A stretch of DNA of 14,418 nt from Symbiodinium natans (lineage: Eukaryota; Sar; Dinophyceae; Suessiales; Symbiodiniaceae): the NCBI GenBank assembly GCA_905221605.1, contig CAJNDS010000736.1:64001-78418 (forward strand). Reading direction: 5' to 3'. Position 1 is the first letter of the stretch. Each line of letters opens with the position of its first letter. The notes under the pieces are model-generated. The model was given only the letters and a program-made list of their open reading frames with translations, searched no databases and had not been told where the DNA came from. This document shows positions 1-9,548 of the stretch, piece by piece. The position numbers were made by a program, and so were the translations under genes.

Positions 1-39
1 CATCGCAACATCAAACAGAAAGTTGCAGCGCTCGGGTGC

Positions 40-686
40 TGGAGGTTTTAGCAGCCACAACGAGTTTTTGCTGCCAGGCAGCCCACCATGCTTGGCGAGA
101 AGATGCGCCCCTGTGTCCTTGAGCAAGCCTCATAAGACTCAAGGGCCTGCAAGGCTCTCGAAAAGTGCGTGCTGAGGCCTTTGAGATCGTTCCAGTCTGC
201 CTCACCGTCACTTGGAATCAAGCACCTCATCTGGTGCCAGCGATCCGGGCGGGTAGACAAAGAAAGCCCGAGCGAACATGAGCGAACCGGAGGTGGTCTC
301 CGAATTGCACGAGCTGCTTGCGTCCTGAAGTCCGCGCGATGTATGCGCAAAAGGATCTTACGCTGTCGCGGCCACAAAGCTCTTCGGGAGCGCGTGCGCC
401 AACTTCTGAGGTTGTGCAATCACACTCACACTTGGCGTTCCACGGCTCCTGCGCTTGAATCCAAGCACCCCATCTGGGCGGGCAGTCGCCGTGCAAGTGA
501 AGGTGAGCGAAGCAGAGGTGGTCTCCGAGTTGCACGGGCTGCTCGCAGCAACGCCGTCTGCTTCCTCAGCTTGCAGGAAGTGGACTACGCCAACAGAAAG
601 CACCTGCGGCTTGCTGGCTGGACTACCGCTCGGCACTCCGGCCGCCAGTGTGCTGTGCCTGGCGAATTTGTGGCGGCACTTGGATG
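40..686 (+). repeat. diverged, shortened units of the 340-bp satellite
   Basis: Two decayed copies of the satellite described at 687-1850. The block beginning CAAGCACC..CATCTGG occurs at 219 and 462, and again at 687, giving spacings of 243 and 225 bp instead of 340, so these units carry deletions of about 100 bp. Each keeps the module that reads roughly GAGCGAA..GGAGGTGGTCTCCGA.TTGCACG.GCTGCT (about 271-321 and 503-549). The left part (about 106-200) matches the satellite segments CCCTGTGCCCTTAAG and GAGGCCCTCTGAGATCGTGCCAG with several mismatches. Open frames of 60-138 codons cross this block on both strands, but they do not keep one frame between copies, so I regard it as noncoding. Confidence 0.75.
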
Positions 687-1850
687 CAAGCACAACATAT
701 GGTCCCTGCCATCTGGGCGGGTAAACGCAGCACGAGCGAACAAGATCGAACTGGAGGTGATCTCCGAGTTGCAAAGGTTGCTCGCAGCCCTACGCCAAAC
801 GCAAGATAGCTGCAGTGCTTGCTAGATCGGGGCTTGCTCAGCAATCAGGCAGGCAATTTGCGCACCTGGCACACTGTCGCATCGCCCCTGTGCCCTTAAG
901 TCCATTCAGAATCGACCATTGTGGTGACTGCAAGATTGTTGGGGAGCGCAGGCGGTGCTCCACTAGCCGAGGCCCTCTGAGATCGTGCCAGTGCACTTGG
1001 CATTCTGCCTCACCGGCACGCGGACGCAAGCACCTCATCTGGTCCCTGCCATCTGGACGGGTAAACGCAGCACGAGCGAACATGAGCGAACTGGAGGTGA
1101 TCTCCGAGTTGCAAAGGTTGCTCGCAGCCCTACGCCAAACGCAAGATAGCTGCAGTGCTTGCTAGATCGGGGCTTGCTCAGCACTCAGGCAGGCAATTTG
1201 CGCACCTGGCACATTGTCGCATCGTCCCTGTGCCCTTAAGTCCATTAAGAATCGACCACTGTGGTGACTGCAAGATTGTTGGGGAGCGCAGGCGGTGCTC
1301 CACTAGCCGAGGCCCTCTGAGATCGTGCCAGTGCACTTGGCATTCTGCCTCACCGGCACGCGGACGCAAGCACCTCATCTGGTCCCTGCCATCTGGACGG
1401 GTAAACGCAGCACGAGCGAACATGAGCGAACTGGAGGTGATCTCCGAGTTGCAAAGGTTGCTCGCAGCCCTACGCCAAACGCAAGATAGCTGCAGTGCTT
1501 GCTAGATCGGGGCTTGCTCAGCACTCAGGCAGGCAATTTGCGCACCTGGCACATTGTCGCATCGTCCCTGTGCCCTTAAGTCCATTAAGAATCGACCACT
1601 GTGGTGACTGCAAGATTGTTGGGGAGCGCAGGCGGTGCTCCACTAGCCGAGGCCCTCTGAGATCGTGCCAGTGCACTTGGCATTCTGCCTCACCGGCACG
1701 CGAACACAAGCACGTCATCTGGTCCCTGCCATCTGGACGGGTAGAGGCAGCACAAGCGAACAAGATCGAACCGGAAGTGGCTTCCGAGTTGCACGGGCTG
1801 CTTGCAGCCCTACGCCGGACAGAAGGCAGTTGCAGTGCTTGCTAGATCGG
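687..1850 (+). repeat. 340-bp tandem satellite, three near-identical units plus a diverged edge unit
   Basis: The landmark GCAAGATAGC lies at 801, 1141 and 1481, and its diverged form at 1821, so the period is exactly 340 bp. The landmark CAAGCAC lies at 687, 1027, 1367 and 1707. The first two full units differ at about six positions. The next pair is identical over the first roughly 190 bp and then diverges (CGCGGACGC against CGCGAACAC), where the array passes into its edge copy. Each unit carries an open frame of 116 codons on the plus strand ending in TAG and one of 81 codons on the minus strand. Because 340 is not a multiple of 3, the frame shifts from unit to unit, and the same peptides simply recur in a new frame. 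This is satellite DNA homogenised by recent unequal exchange, not a repeat-domain protein. Confidence 0.93.
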
Positions 1851-1930
1851 GGTTTGCTCAGCGCTCAGGCATTCGGGCATCACCTCCATGTCCGCCGTGT
1901 GCTGTGCAAGTCTTGGGCAGTACATTGCCT
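1851..1930 (+). repeat. decaying right edge of the satellite
   Basis: After the last recognisable TGCAGTGCTTGCTAGATCGG the sequence continues GGTTTGCTCAGCGCTCAGGC, still satellite-like, then loses similarity by about 1930. Array edges accumulate divergence because they are rarely corrected by exchange. Confidence 0.6.
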
Positions 1931-2089
1931 TCCACAATGGCACGCTGTCATCACATGGCGAGGTTTGAGGCCAGCATGCTGCGGTTTGAGAGACTTCTCA
2001 GGAGGTTTTGGCACAGTAGGTGCTCTTAAGAGAGCAAGCCATGAGTTTGCCAGGGGCGCCTGCCAGGTCTGCAATGGTGGGGACCTGAC

Positions 2090-2131
2090 GTCAGGGTCAG
2101 GCGTGTCAGGCGTGTCAGGCGTGTCAGGCAT
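2090..2131 (+). repeat. short 9-bp minisatellite, GTCAGGCGT
   Basis: GTCAGG occurs five times between 2090 and 2128. The first two are directly adjacent and the rest are separated by CGT, giving a 9-bp period with about three perfect units. Confidence 0.85.
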
Positions 2132-3105
2132 GCTCGCATGATATGCGGTGAAGGCGACTTTTGAGGCACCTCCTCGACCACAAGCGGCAGAAACGGCCCC
2201 GAGCGTTTCGAATCGTCATCCCCCCTATCACTCCTGCCATCACTGCCATCGCTGCAGCACTACCTCTTTAGTTGGTGGGTTCCAGGGAAGGCTCGCCAGA
2301 GCCGGCGCCCGTGCCAGTGTTACAAGTGTTGTCAATGAGTGGTCGAGCCGCCGGTGCTTGGCGATGTACTGGGTTGTGCTGTGTTTGTCTGGTGGTTGCC
2401 AATGTGGTTGCCAATGTGTGGGGGTGCCACTGAGTCGCATTGTGCACAGCCATGGGTTGACCCTGAGGGCTTGTCAGGATCAGTGCAGTCTAGGGCGCAC
2501 GCTGAGAGGCTCGGAGCTCAGGGTCGGTTGCTCCGACGGCTCTCCCTTGCCCGTTGTCCCCTGATGCCTTCAGAATTTCACTTAGCCACAGATGGCGGAT
2601 GGGTAGCCAGCTTGTCGCAAGTCGCTTGCCAGGGCAACGAATGAACTGAAGCCGGGGATCAGCTTCGTCTGCCCCCGTCAGCTTTGTAAGCCCTCTCGGC
2701 TCGGAATTCAAGCTCTGAGAGCATCTGCTAGGCACTATAGGTCTATGGGTCTATAGGTGAAGGTGGACGGTGCAGGAACGTGCTGGACTTCGCAATTCGA
2801 GGCACCTGCGTGCCCTTTTGACAATCATTGGCATGGAGCAAAGGTCCCGCCCACATGGCCCCTGTCTGCTATAGACAATGGGCTTTGTGACAAAATACAT
2901 GGCTTGATGTCAAGCAATTGCCAGGGCAGAGGGCAGCAGACAAATCTCCAGCTGAAATCGGTTCGCTGCGAGTTGAAAGGCCGGCCCCGGGCCTCCAGGC
3001 CGCTGAGCCTCTGAGCCCTGTTCGAGCATGAAAGTTCCGCGTGCTCCATCTTGAGCCCCCCCCCCATCCATTCCCTCTGAGGTCATCGTAAGTCCTGTTC
3101 TCCCC
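2132..3105. other. unique sequence, no gene recognised
   Basis: No open frame here has a recognisable family or convincing composition. Small features seen: a 12-bp direct duplication of GTGGTTGCCAAT near 2394-2418, the local repeat GGTCTAT/GGTCTATAGG near 2738-2757, and a run of ten C at 3056-3065. Open frames of up to 138 codons (2148-2564, plus strand) occur, but similar lengths occur on both strands and in overlapping frames, as expected in GC-rich noncoding DNA. Confidence 0.5.
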
Positions 3106-3670
3106 GTGCGTGTGAGGCGAAGAAACACCCCAACCAGGAACATTGCTGACTGGGCTCCTCGGGCCGACCTCCTCATGGCCTTGAGGCCCTTTTGCTGGTA
3201 TTGCTATCGTGCCATGCTCTCAGCCACTTCATGCGCTGGGCAGATATTCGAGGAAGTGGTCGCCGCGAAAGGCCCCAAGTTCTACTGGGCGTACTGCCCG
3301 CGCAACCTGTGCCAAGAAGGATGTCATGTTGGTGCAGCCGAGTCCTCTGAACAAGTTGTAAGTGCACCTCACTGCTTCGAAAGAGCTGCCACGTGATCAC
3401 CCGGTCGCGAGCGCCGTGAACCAACAACGCAGGTGTGCGGGCTGGCATTTGAGGTGGCGCGAGTTGCACGGAGCCAGCGGTGTGGATGCTGATGCCAGCT
3501 GGGTCGTCCCTGTGACCTGCACCCCAATGCTCGCCTTCGACTTGCTTCGTGGGGATTGCGCGCAGAAGCCACGCACCTGCCTGGACTGCTCTTGGGCATC
3601 CGCCTTTCGCCGGAACACACAGCTGCCTTCGTGTGCTGCTTGTCCGTGGACGAAGGGTCGGCAAGCGTGA
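3106..3670 (+). other. possible coding remnant or pair of exons, unidentified
   Basis: Two overlapping plus-strand open frames (3106-3396 and 3362-3670) contain stretches that look more like protein than their surroundings. In the first, the residues IFEEVVAAKGPKFYWAYCPR are followed by a Cys-rich tail. In the second, the stretch around VDADASWVVPVTCTPMLAFD is followed by several cysteines. A GTAAGT that could serve as an intron donor lies at 3357 near the end of the first. A few AGs that could act as acceptors follow, with no strong polypyrimidine tract. Three minus-strand frames of 116-169 codons overlap the same interval (3173-3664, 3369-3878, 3397-3747), so coding strand is not certain. 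I recognise no family. GTAAGT is a six-base word and will occur by chance a few times in this window. Confidence 0.2.
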
Positions 3671-3944
3671 CGACCTGTAGGCAGCGAAGGCCTATTGCGC
3701 GCCAGATCGTTGAGCTTGCGGCAGAGTGAAACCAGAGGACCAGGCACTTTAAATGGGTGTGACTAGGGCTTAGGGCCCGTTCAAGCACGCTCCGTGTTGC
3801 GCCCGTCACTTTCTGGTGAAGTTGATGCAAGGCTCTCACGCGTCTGAGGTGATGCGCGTGCCCTGCAAGTAGTAACATGATGGATTAGGCTCCGCATGGC
3901 ATGCCGCACGAGGCTGTGTCAAGCGCGTTACATGCACGCCAGAG
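3671..3944. other. unique sequence, nothing recognised
   Basis: No repeat, RNA gene or convincing open frame was seen in this interval, apart from minus-strand frames running in from the left. Confidence 0.4.
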
Positions 3945-4260
3945 ATCTTCGAGGGTCTCGCAGCAACGTCGTCGGCTTCCTTATAGCTTGCAGTCATACT
4001 TTTTGCCAAACATTCCAAGCCGACAGCAGCTTGCAGTGCTTGCTAGACTGCGAGTCAGCGATGAGGCAGGGCAACATGATTCACCCGGCACATCGCGGCA
4101 TCGTCTGTCACTCGGCCGCAGGCGCAGCGATGATCAGACGCTGTCGTGGCACGCGTACTCAATGCACCCTCTGAGATCGTGCCATGGCACTTGACATTCT
4201 GCCGCGCCGGCACGTGGATGCAAGCATCTCCTCTGGGGGCGTGCGAACACAGCACGAGCC
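3945..4260 (+). repeat. isolated decayed copy of the 340-bp satellite
   Basis: The order of landmarks matches the satellite in the first 2 kb. CTCGCAGCAACGTCGTCGGCTTCC near 3958 corresponds to the decayed unit at about 541-566. CAGTGCTTGCTAGA near 4035 corresponds to the unit boundary. CCGGCACATCGCGGCATCGTC at about 4084-4104, then CTCTGAGATCGTGCCA and GACATTCTGCC.C.CCGGCACG at about 4170-4214, and CAAGCATCTCCTCTGG at 4221 follow in the same order and orientation. Identity is clearly lower than inside the array, so this is an old copy stranded about 2 kb away and now abutting a different satellite. Confidence 0.75.
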
Positions 4261-4296
4261 TAGCATGGGCTCGGGTCTTCTGCGCTGTGGCCAGAC

Positions 4297-5125
4297 TCAA
4301 GTCGCCGATATAGATGCATCGCAAAAGCAGGAAGCGGACGCCTAGGCACGCCGCTCTGCAACGCAAGGCTGCTTCTCTTAGTTTCCGGATCCTTGCTGGA
4401 CCATGCTTGAACAACCCAGTTTCCTTGAATCTACTTTCGTTGGCTTCGGCTGCCAGCGTGCCCTGAACTTGGGTGGCATAAGATGTGCCACGGAGAATCT
4501 GGCGACGAGCCTGAGAAGCCGTCTGCACAAGTTGATTCTCAAGCACAGCAGTACATAGGACGTTGTCACGAAGCCCTTGGTTCTTCTCACTTGACACGCT
4601 CCGGCGCAACTCTCTCCAAGGCGGTTTCGAGTCATCGATATAGGTGCATCGCAAATTCTGCAGGGCTCCAACGCCCAGGCACGCCTGTTGCAGACCGGCT
4701 TGTCTTAGTTTCCGGGTCCTTGCTGGACCATGCTTGAACAACCCAATTTCCTTGAATCTACTTTCGTTGGCTTCGGCTGCCAGCGTGCCCTGAGCTTGGG
4801 TGGCATAAGATGTGCCACGGAGAATCTGGCGACGAGCCTGAGAAGCCGTCTGCACAAGTTGATTCTCAAGCACAGCAGTACATAGGACGTTGTCACGAAG
4901 CCCTTGGTTCTTCTCACTTGACATGCTACGGCGCAACTCTCTGCAAGGCGGATTCGAGTCATCGATATAGATGCATCGCAACAACTACAAGGCCCGGACG
5001 CCCGGGCCGGCCGCAACGAGCCCTGAATTTGGGTGGCGTGAGACCGGCTGCAGAGAAGCTTGCGACGCGCAGCTGAGAAGCTGTCTTCACAAGGTCATTC
5101 TTAAGTACTACGGAGCTCGCAAGCT
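4297..5125 (+). repeat. second tandem satellite, 327-330 bp period, 2.5 copies
   Basis: The landmark CGATATAG.TGCATCGCAA occurs at about 4305, 4635 and 4962 (spacings of 330 and 327 bp). The landmark GTTTCCGG occurs at 4381 and 4708. The segment 4381-4650 differs from 4708-4977 at about eight positions (roughly 97 percent identity). A third, decayed partial copy runs from about 5012 (CCCTGAATTTGGGTGGC) to 5125 and sits about 233 bp after the matching point, so it has lost nearly 100 bp. Because 327 is divisible by 3, a minus-strand frame of 309 codons (4055-4984) stays open across two copies. Comparing the copies in that frame gives about seven amino-acid-changing differences against one silent one, which does not suggest selection for a protein. 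Confidence 0.9.
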
Positions 5126-6600
5126 ACCTTTGGCTGCTTTCTGAACACAAGCATAAGCAGCATAAGTCAGTCACATGCACAGGTAGATCTCGATTGCCCG
5201 AGGAGTGTGGGCTAGCGGCTTGGGGTTCCTTGCTTGCCGGACCGACTGCATTTGGGCAGGCATGTTGGCCTTCCCGTGGCCCGTGAAGAGTGGGATGGGG
5301 ATGTGACGGCCTCAGAAGCTAGGCGCCAGAGTGAGCAGGCCATCTGGAATCATGCGCGGCGCAGCCCTCTGATTGAGGCGATTTGACGAAGGAGGCCTGA
5401 TGTTGCTCCGGGTGTCTGAGGCCATTGTTCTCTGTGCAGTGCGGGCTAAGGTCAGGCCATGTCGCGTGCGGTCCGCAGTGGTCCTTGGGCTCCTATCAAA
5501 ACCATACTTTGGCATGGAAAGACACGGCTTAGAATGGGCCGAGCTCTCTCCTTTGCCTATCACTACCTAACTCGGTTCAAGCCGCCGGTGAGCCCGCGAA
5601 AGATGGACAACACCACGCCGTCCATGGCCAAACGCCGAAGTCTCTCCCAGCCGTCTGCCAGGTAGATCCAGGCAAGCATCAGTCTGGAAAATTGCTCTTT
5701 CGGGACGCGGAGATGCCTGCGAGAGGGCTGAGAGACCAAACCATCTGGACCATCTGGGGTCGGCCTGGGTCGCACCACGCTCTCTTTGAGACGCTTTGAC
5801 GAATCAGGGCAACTTGATGTCGTTTTCCAGAAATTTCCCCACTTCCCCCACTTCATCCTTGAGCCCCTGAGCACCAGATCTCCGAGCTCGCAGAGTTGTT
5901 GGCCCAGCCCTCCAAATGACAGCTCACTGCGTCAGACGACGGGCATCTTGCTCACAGACTGTCACAGGTCCAACTTCAGGTGCTTCGTAGAACAGCAGTT
6001 GCAGGTGAGCGGTGCTTCGTAGACTGCGCCCTGCTCGGCGCTCGGGCAAGCTGGCAAAGCCCCGTGCTCCGGGAACCTGAAGGAATCCGTAGCGTCCTGC
6101 GTCCGTTGCCAGATCAACGCGCAATCAAGAGCGTTCGTGCCACAAGGTTCTTCCGGGGCTCCTTGCGCGAGCTGCAAGCTGGGTCCTAGCTCTGAGCGAG
6201 GTCGGAATGGTGGTGAGATCCGGCTGGAGTTCGACCGGAACACCCTTGGAGTGTGTCGGAGTGTCAGTGTCAGTTGCAAAGCCGTCGGCAGGGCCCCGTG
6301 CCATGGGGATGCTAAGGCCCGCCTTGACCAGCTGACAAGCGTCATGGTGATCGCTGAAGATGTGGGCTGCTTCTCATCCCCAATTTCTGCGGCTCTATTT
6401 GCCGCTTAACGAGATGCCCTGCCCCAAATCATGCTTGAAAAGGCATGTGGACACCACTTGAAGATCTTACCAAAAACAGCCCTCTTTAACAAAAAGGTTT
6501 GCGACGTTTTCAGCTCTTGCTGCCATTGCATCGTAGGCCCTACCTGCATCATTCGTACGTTCCACTCAAGGGCTCATGAGGCGATGGATGGCCTGAAGGC
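5126..6600. other. unique sequence with small duplications, no gene recognised
   Basis: No identifiable product. Two details support some internal duplication. TTGAGGCGATTTGACGAA at 5373 and TTGAGACGCTTTGACGAA at 5786 match at 16 of 18 positions, 413 bp apart. GGTGCTTCGTAGA is duplicated exactly at 5979 and 6011. Open frames of up to 127 codons (5962-6345, minus) and 103 codons (5563-5874, minus) overlap others on the opposite strand and show no motif. Confidence 0.4.
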
Positions 6601-6603
6601 CAG

Positions 6604-7266
6604 ATGTCACCCAAGCAGTCTGTAGTGACTGCGGTGGCCCCAATGAGAAGGATCACTCGCACAGTCTCGGGCTTCGATCGCTCGCTTGGCCTCGAGCGCA
6701 GCATCTCGGAGGCGGATGCCGCGCTCGCTGCCCCTTTCACCATGCGAATCCCGAACCGCGAATCCCCAACTCGGCGTCGCGCTGCCTCGGGATTCATCCC
6801 GGTCCCCTAAATCCCTTATGCAAGATTCCGCAGCTTGCTTGGCAAGCCTCGATTCACAAGATGGACATTGAGAAGCCCAGCGGAGCTCATGCTGCCTAGT
6901 GGCCGTGTACTGGTCAGAGCAGTTTGGTGCAGCGGAGCTTTCCTCCGAGGCCGGGGGTGTGCCTTGAGAGCTTTTGGAAGCGTGTGTGGGTGCAGATTCG
7001 GGTTTAGGTGCGTATGTGGGTGAAGGTGCGGGTACGGGTGTAGGTGAGGGCACGGGACTTTGTGTGAGTGTGAGTGTGGGTGGGGGGATGTAGTAGGAGG
7101 TGCTGGGGCACTTCAGCAAAACCATGGACTGTGCATGACTGTAAATGACATTGATCAGACATCGCATGAGATCATCCAACTGTGACGCTCGTTTCGAACC
7201 TATTGCCAAGGGAAAGGGACGAGGGGCAAGGGGGGCACCCCCAGAGCCGCGGACGCCAGACGCCAA
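6604..7266 (-). other. long open frame, Pro/Ser/Thr-rich, unidentified
   Basis: A minus-strand frame of 219 codons spans this interval. Its central third is low complexity (repeats of the TLTLTQSPVPSPTPVPAPSP type) and is the complement of the G/T-rich tract at 6985-7095. The C-terminal part is rich in Arg, Glu and Ala. A plus-strand frame of 68 codons (6604-6810) and another minus-strand frame of 82 codons (6549-6797) are open over the same bases and look about as protein-like. This can happen in GC-rich DNA with few stop codons. No family recognised; coding status doubtful. Confidence 0.15.
6985..7095 (+). repeat. G/T-rich degenerate tract of GGGTG/GGTG units
   Basis: Short variable units such as GTGGGT, GTGCGGGT, ACGGGTGTAGGT and GTGAGTGTGAGTGTGGGTGG. 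The strand is almost free of C. It could be a decayed G-rich telomere-like tract or an independent minisatellite. Confidence 0.6.
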
Positions 7267-7389
7267 ATCTGAGCCTCAGTCGCCACATCCCCGTGTCCTG
7301 AAGCGCCAGTGCGCCTACAGGGGGAGTGGCAGCGCTGCCGGGCGCAAACGTGTACTGCCTCGAGTCAGTAAGCGGATCTAAGCTGGGGG

Positions 7390-7490
7390 AATCTGAGAGG
7401 ATGGTGTGGGTGCGGTGCCGGTGGGCGTGGGTCGGGTATGGGTGGCTGGGTGCAGGTGGGGCATGAGTGGTTGTGTGTAGGAGTGGCGCG
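7390..7490 (+). repeat. second G/T-rich degenerate tract
   Basis: Same style as 6985-7095: GGTGTGGGTGCGGTGCCGGTGG and following units, on the same strand. The two tracts flank unique DNA and precede the CCCTAAA array. Confidence 0.55.
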
Positions 7491-7679
7491 GGCCAAGCTT
7501 GCCTTCGACGAATGAACAGCGCCTAGGGGTTACGGTTGGCACCCGCAGTTTCGAGTGCATGGGGCAGGGGTCCGCGCAGGTTGGCGCGTGATCCGACATG
7601 TAGAAGCACAGCTAACCCAGCACAGGGTGCATGATGTTGCCGCCCCTTGGCCCTTCAAATCTGAGACCCCCAAGCTCAT

Positions 7680-7827
7680 AAACCCGAAACCCGAAACCCT
7701 AAACCCAAAACCCTAAACCCTAAACCCCAAACCCTAAACCCTAAACCCTAAACCCTAAACCCTAAACCCTAAACCCTAAACCCTAAACCCTAAACCCTAA
7801 ACCCTAAACCCTAAACCCTAAACCCTA
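7680..7827 (-). repeat. plant-type telomeric array, CCCTAAA on the plus strand
   Basis: From 7732 to 7827 there are 13 perfect CCCTAAA heptamers plus a partial one. From 7680 to 7731 the units are mixed: CCCGAAA, CCCTAAA, CCCAAAA and CCCCAAA. The G-rich TTTAGGG strand is therefore the minus strand, the polarity of a left chromosome end. The decayed side faces left and the perfect side faces right, the reverse of what a simple truncated end would give. A 6-bp stem with a 5-base loop (7835-7851, GGCTGT/ACAGCC) follows directly. Confidence 0.97.
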
Positions 7828-7873
7828 TCTAAAGGGCTGTCGCCCACAGCCGGGCACGCCCCGGGCGGAGCAG

Positions 7874-8104
7874 CCACAACAACAACAACCACAACAACAA
7901 CCACAACCACAACAACAGCAGCAGCAGCAGCAACAACAACAACCACCACCACCACCACCACCACCGCCACCCCCACCACCACCACCACCACCACCACCAC
8001 CACCACCACCACCACCACCACCACCACCACCACCACCACCACCACAACCACAACCACAACCACAACCACAACCACAACAAAATCAACAATAACAACCACA
8101 AGAC
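7874..8104 (+). repeat. compound trinucleotide microsatellite CAA / CAG / CAC
   Basis: Blocks of CAA and CCACAA, then about six CAG, then CAA, then a long CAC block. About 24 uninterrupted CAC repeats cover roughly 7973-8045. The tract then returns to CCACAA and CAA. It begins less than 50 bp after the telomeric array. The minus-strand open frames here are runs of Val or of Trp and Leu and are not genes. Confidence 0.95.
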
Positions 8105-8287
8105 CGCGCACGTGCACGCAGCCGTATGTGGGGGCTGCACGTCGAGCGCCATGTTATGGCAGCGTACTTCGAAGTCCTGCCACCCTAAAATCTGCCCCCT
8201 ACCCCAGAACCCGCTGATGCTGCCGATGCTCGCCCCCCGGATCCCCAAGGAGAAACGAAGCCTCGATAATGCCCCCCGCCCAACCGC

Positions 8288-8307
8288 GCATCATGAGCAT
8301 CAGCGGC
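8288..8307 (+). repeat. dispersed 20-mer GCATCATGAGCATCAGCGGC, copy 1
   Basis: An exact 20-base match to 9734-9753. A variant lies at 9614-9632 and a looser one at 10069-10088. The core GAGCATCATGAGC lies inverted at 10241-10253. Each copy is followed by sequence of the same family. Confidence 0.75.
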
Positions 8308-8344
8308 TCCGGCAACGGAAATGTCCGTAACAGCACGAAAACCG

Positions 8345-8373
8345 AAAACCACGGTATTTACAGTGTTTTCTGC
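8345..8373 (+). repeat. dispersed CGGTATTTAC module, copy 1
   Basis: The pattern AAAACCACGGTATTTACAG.GTTTT recurs in variant form at about 9939-9966, 10184-10214 and 10362-10392. It always has an A-run before it and a GTTTT-like element after it. Confidence 0.6.
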
Positions 8374-8790
8374 GTTTTCCAAGCTCTCAGCCGTATCCGA
8401 AACCCGAGACCGATGCGCGCTCTTGCGGGGGTCCTTTGGGGTGGCCGATGCTCCCCAAAAAACATCAACAACGCGTCTTCGGCAAAAGTTAAAAATTAGA
8501 GTCGATGATGCTGTCCCTGTGGGGCACCCAAAAAATTCGTCCAGGAGCTCAATTTTGGTGGGGAATAGCGCGTTTTTCGCAATAAAAATGTACCTACAAC
8601 ATGATGCTCTTCGGAAGCCTGGAGCCGGATGTTGGCGACCCAACCGGGTCAGCGGCGTATGACGCGCCCCGGGGTAGCTAAAGCTAGGGCTGGCGCCGAA
8701 CGGCGTCGGACCACGGGCGTGCCCGGATTTCAGGCCTAGCGGCATGGCCCGGCCCCTGCCCCCCAAAACACGAAACCTTGAACCTTGGCA

Positions 8791-9106
8791 CTGTCTTCTC
8801 TTTCCCTTTTTCTTTGTCCTTTGTCTTTGTCGCTCTCCTCTCTCTCTCTCTCGCTCTCTCGCGTGGTCTTTTTCTGTCTTTGTTTCTTCCTCTCACTATT
8901 CTTCCTCTCTCTACTTGCCTGCTGTTCTTTTTCTCTTTCTTTCTCGTTTTCCTCTCACTTCTCCTGCGCTTCCTTCTTTCATTTTATCTTTCTCTTTCGT
9001 TTTTCTTTTCTCTTTCTCTTTCTCTTGCTCTTGCTCTTTCTCTTTCTCTTTTTCTCTTTTTCTCTTTTTCTCTTTCTCTCTTTCTCTCTTTCTCTCTTTC
9101 TCTCTT

Positions 9107-9137
<31 letters not shown>

Positions 9138-9503
9138 TTCTCTCTTTCTCTTTCTCTTTTTCTCTTTCTCTCTTTCTCTTTCTCTCTTTCTCTTTCTCTC
9201 TTTCTTCTTCTTCTTTTTCCTCTTCTTCTTCTCTTCTTCTCTCCCTCACTTTCTTTCTATCTTTCTCTATTTCTTGCTGTTTCTCTTTCTCTAGAGCTTC
9301 CTTTCCATTTATCTTTCTTGCTCTCTTTCTCTCTTTCTCGCTTTCTTTCTTGCTCTCTCTCCCTCTCTCCTTCTCTCCCTTTCCATTTCTTTCTGTCTTT
9401 CTCTTTCTCTCTTTCTCTCTTTCTCTCGTTCTCTCTTTCTCCCTTTCTCCCTTTCTCCCTTTCTCCCTCTCTCCCTTCTCTCTCTCTCTCTCTCTCTCTC
9501 TTG

Positions 9504-9548
<45 letters not shown>

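Larger units (their letters stand above)
8105..8790. other. unique or dispersed-repeat DNA between the microsatellite and the pyrimidine tract
   Basis: Contains the first copies of the dispersed motifs (8288-8307 and 8345-8373) and GGACCACGGGCG at 8708-8719, repeated at 10547-10558. GTAGCTAAAGCTA near 8674 and GGCGCCGAACGGCGTC near 8691 are small palindromic elements. A 193-codon minus-strand frame (8185-8766) is open but has no recognisable domain and overlaps plus-strand frames. Confidence 0.4.

Noticed and set aside
815-1845. Three identical-looking 116-codon plus-strand frames as a gene family
   Set aside because: They are the 340-bp satellite read once per unit, starting from a GTG and ending at the same TAG; the reading frame shifts every unit.
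687-1850. CRISPR array
   Set aside because: Units are 340 bp and repeat throughout, with no unique spacers of 25-40 bp between short repeats, and the genome looks eukaryotic.
4055-4984. 309-codon minus-strand frame as a two-repeat protein
   Set aside because: Differences between the two repeats are almost all amino-acid changing, and the third repeat copy has lost about 100 bp; it is satellite DNA.
5570-5585. CGGTTCAAGCC as the T-loop of a tRNA gene
   Set aside because: No matching acceptor stem, D-loop or anticodon arm could be found in the preceding 75 bases.
7818-8248. Minus-strand frames with long Val or Trp/Leu runs
   Set aside because: Produced by the GTG/GTT trinucleotide microsatellite read in two frames; poly-Trp is not a credible protein.
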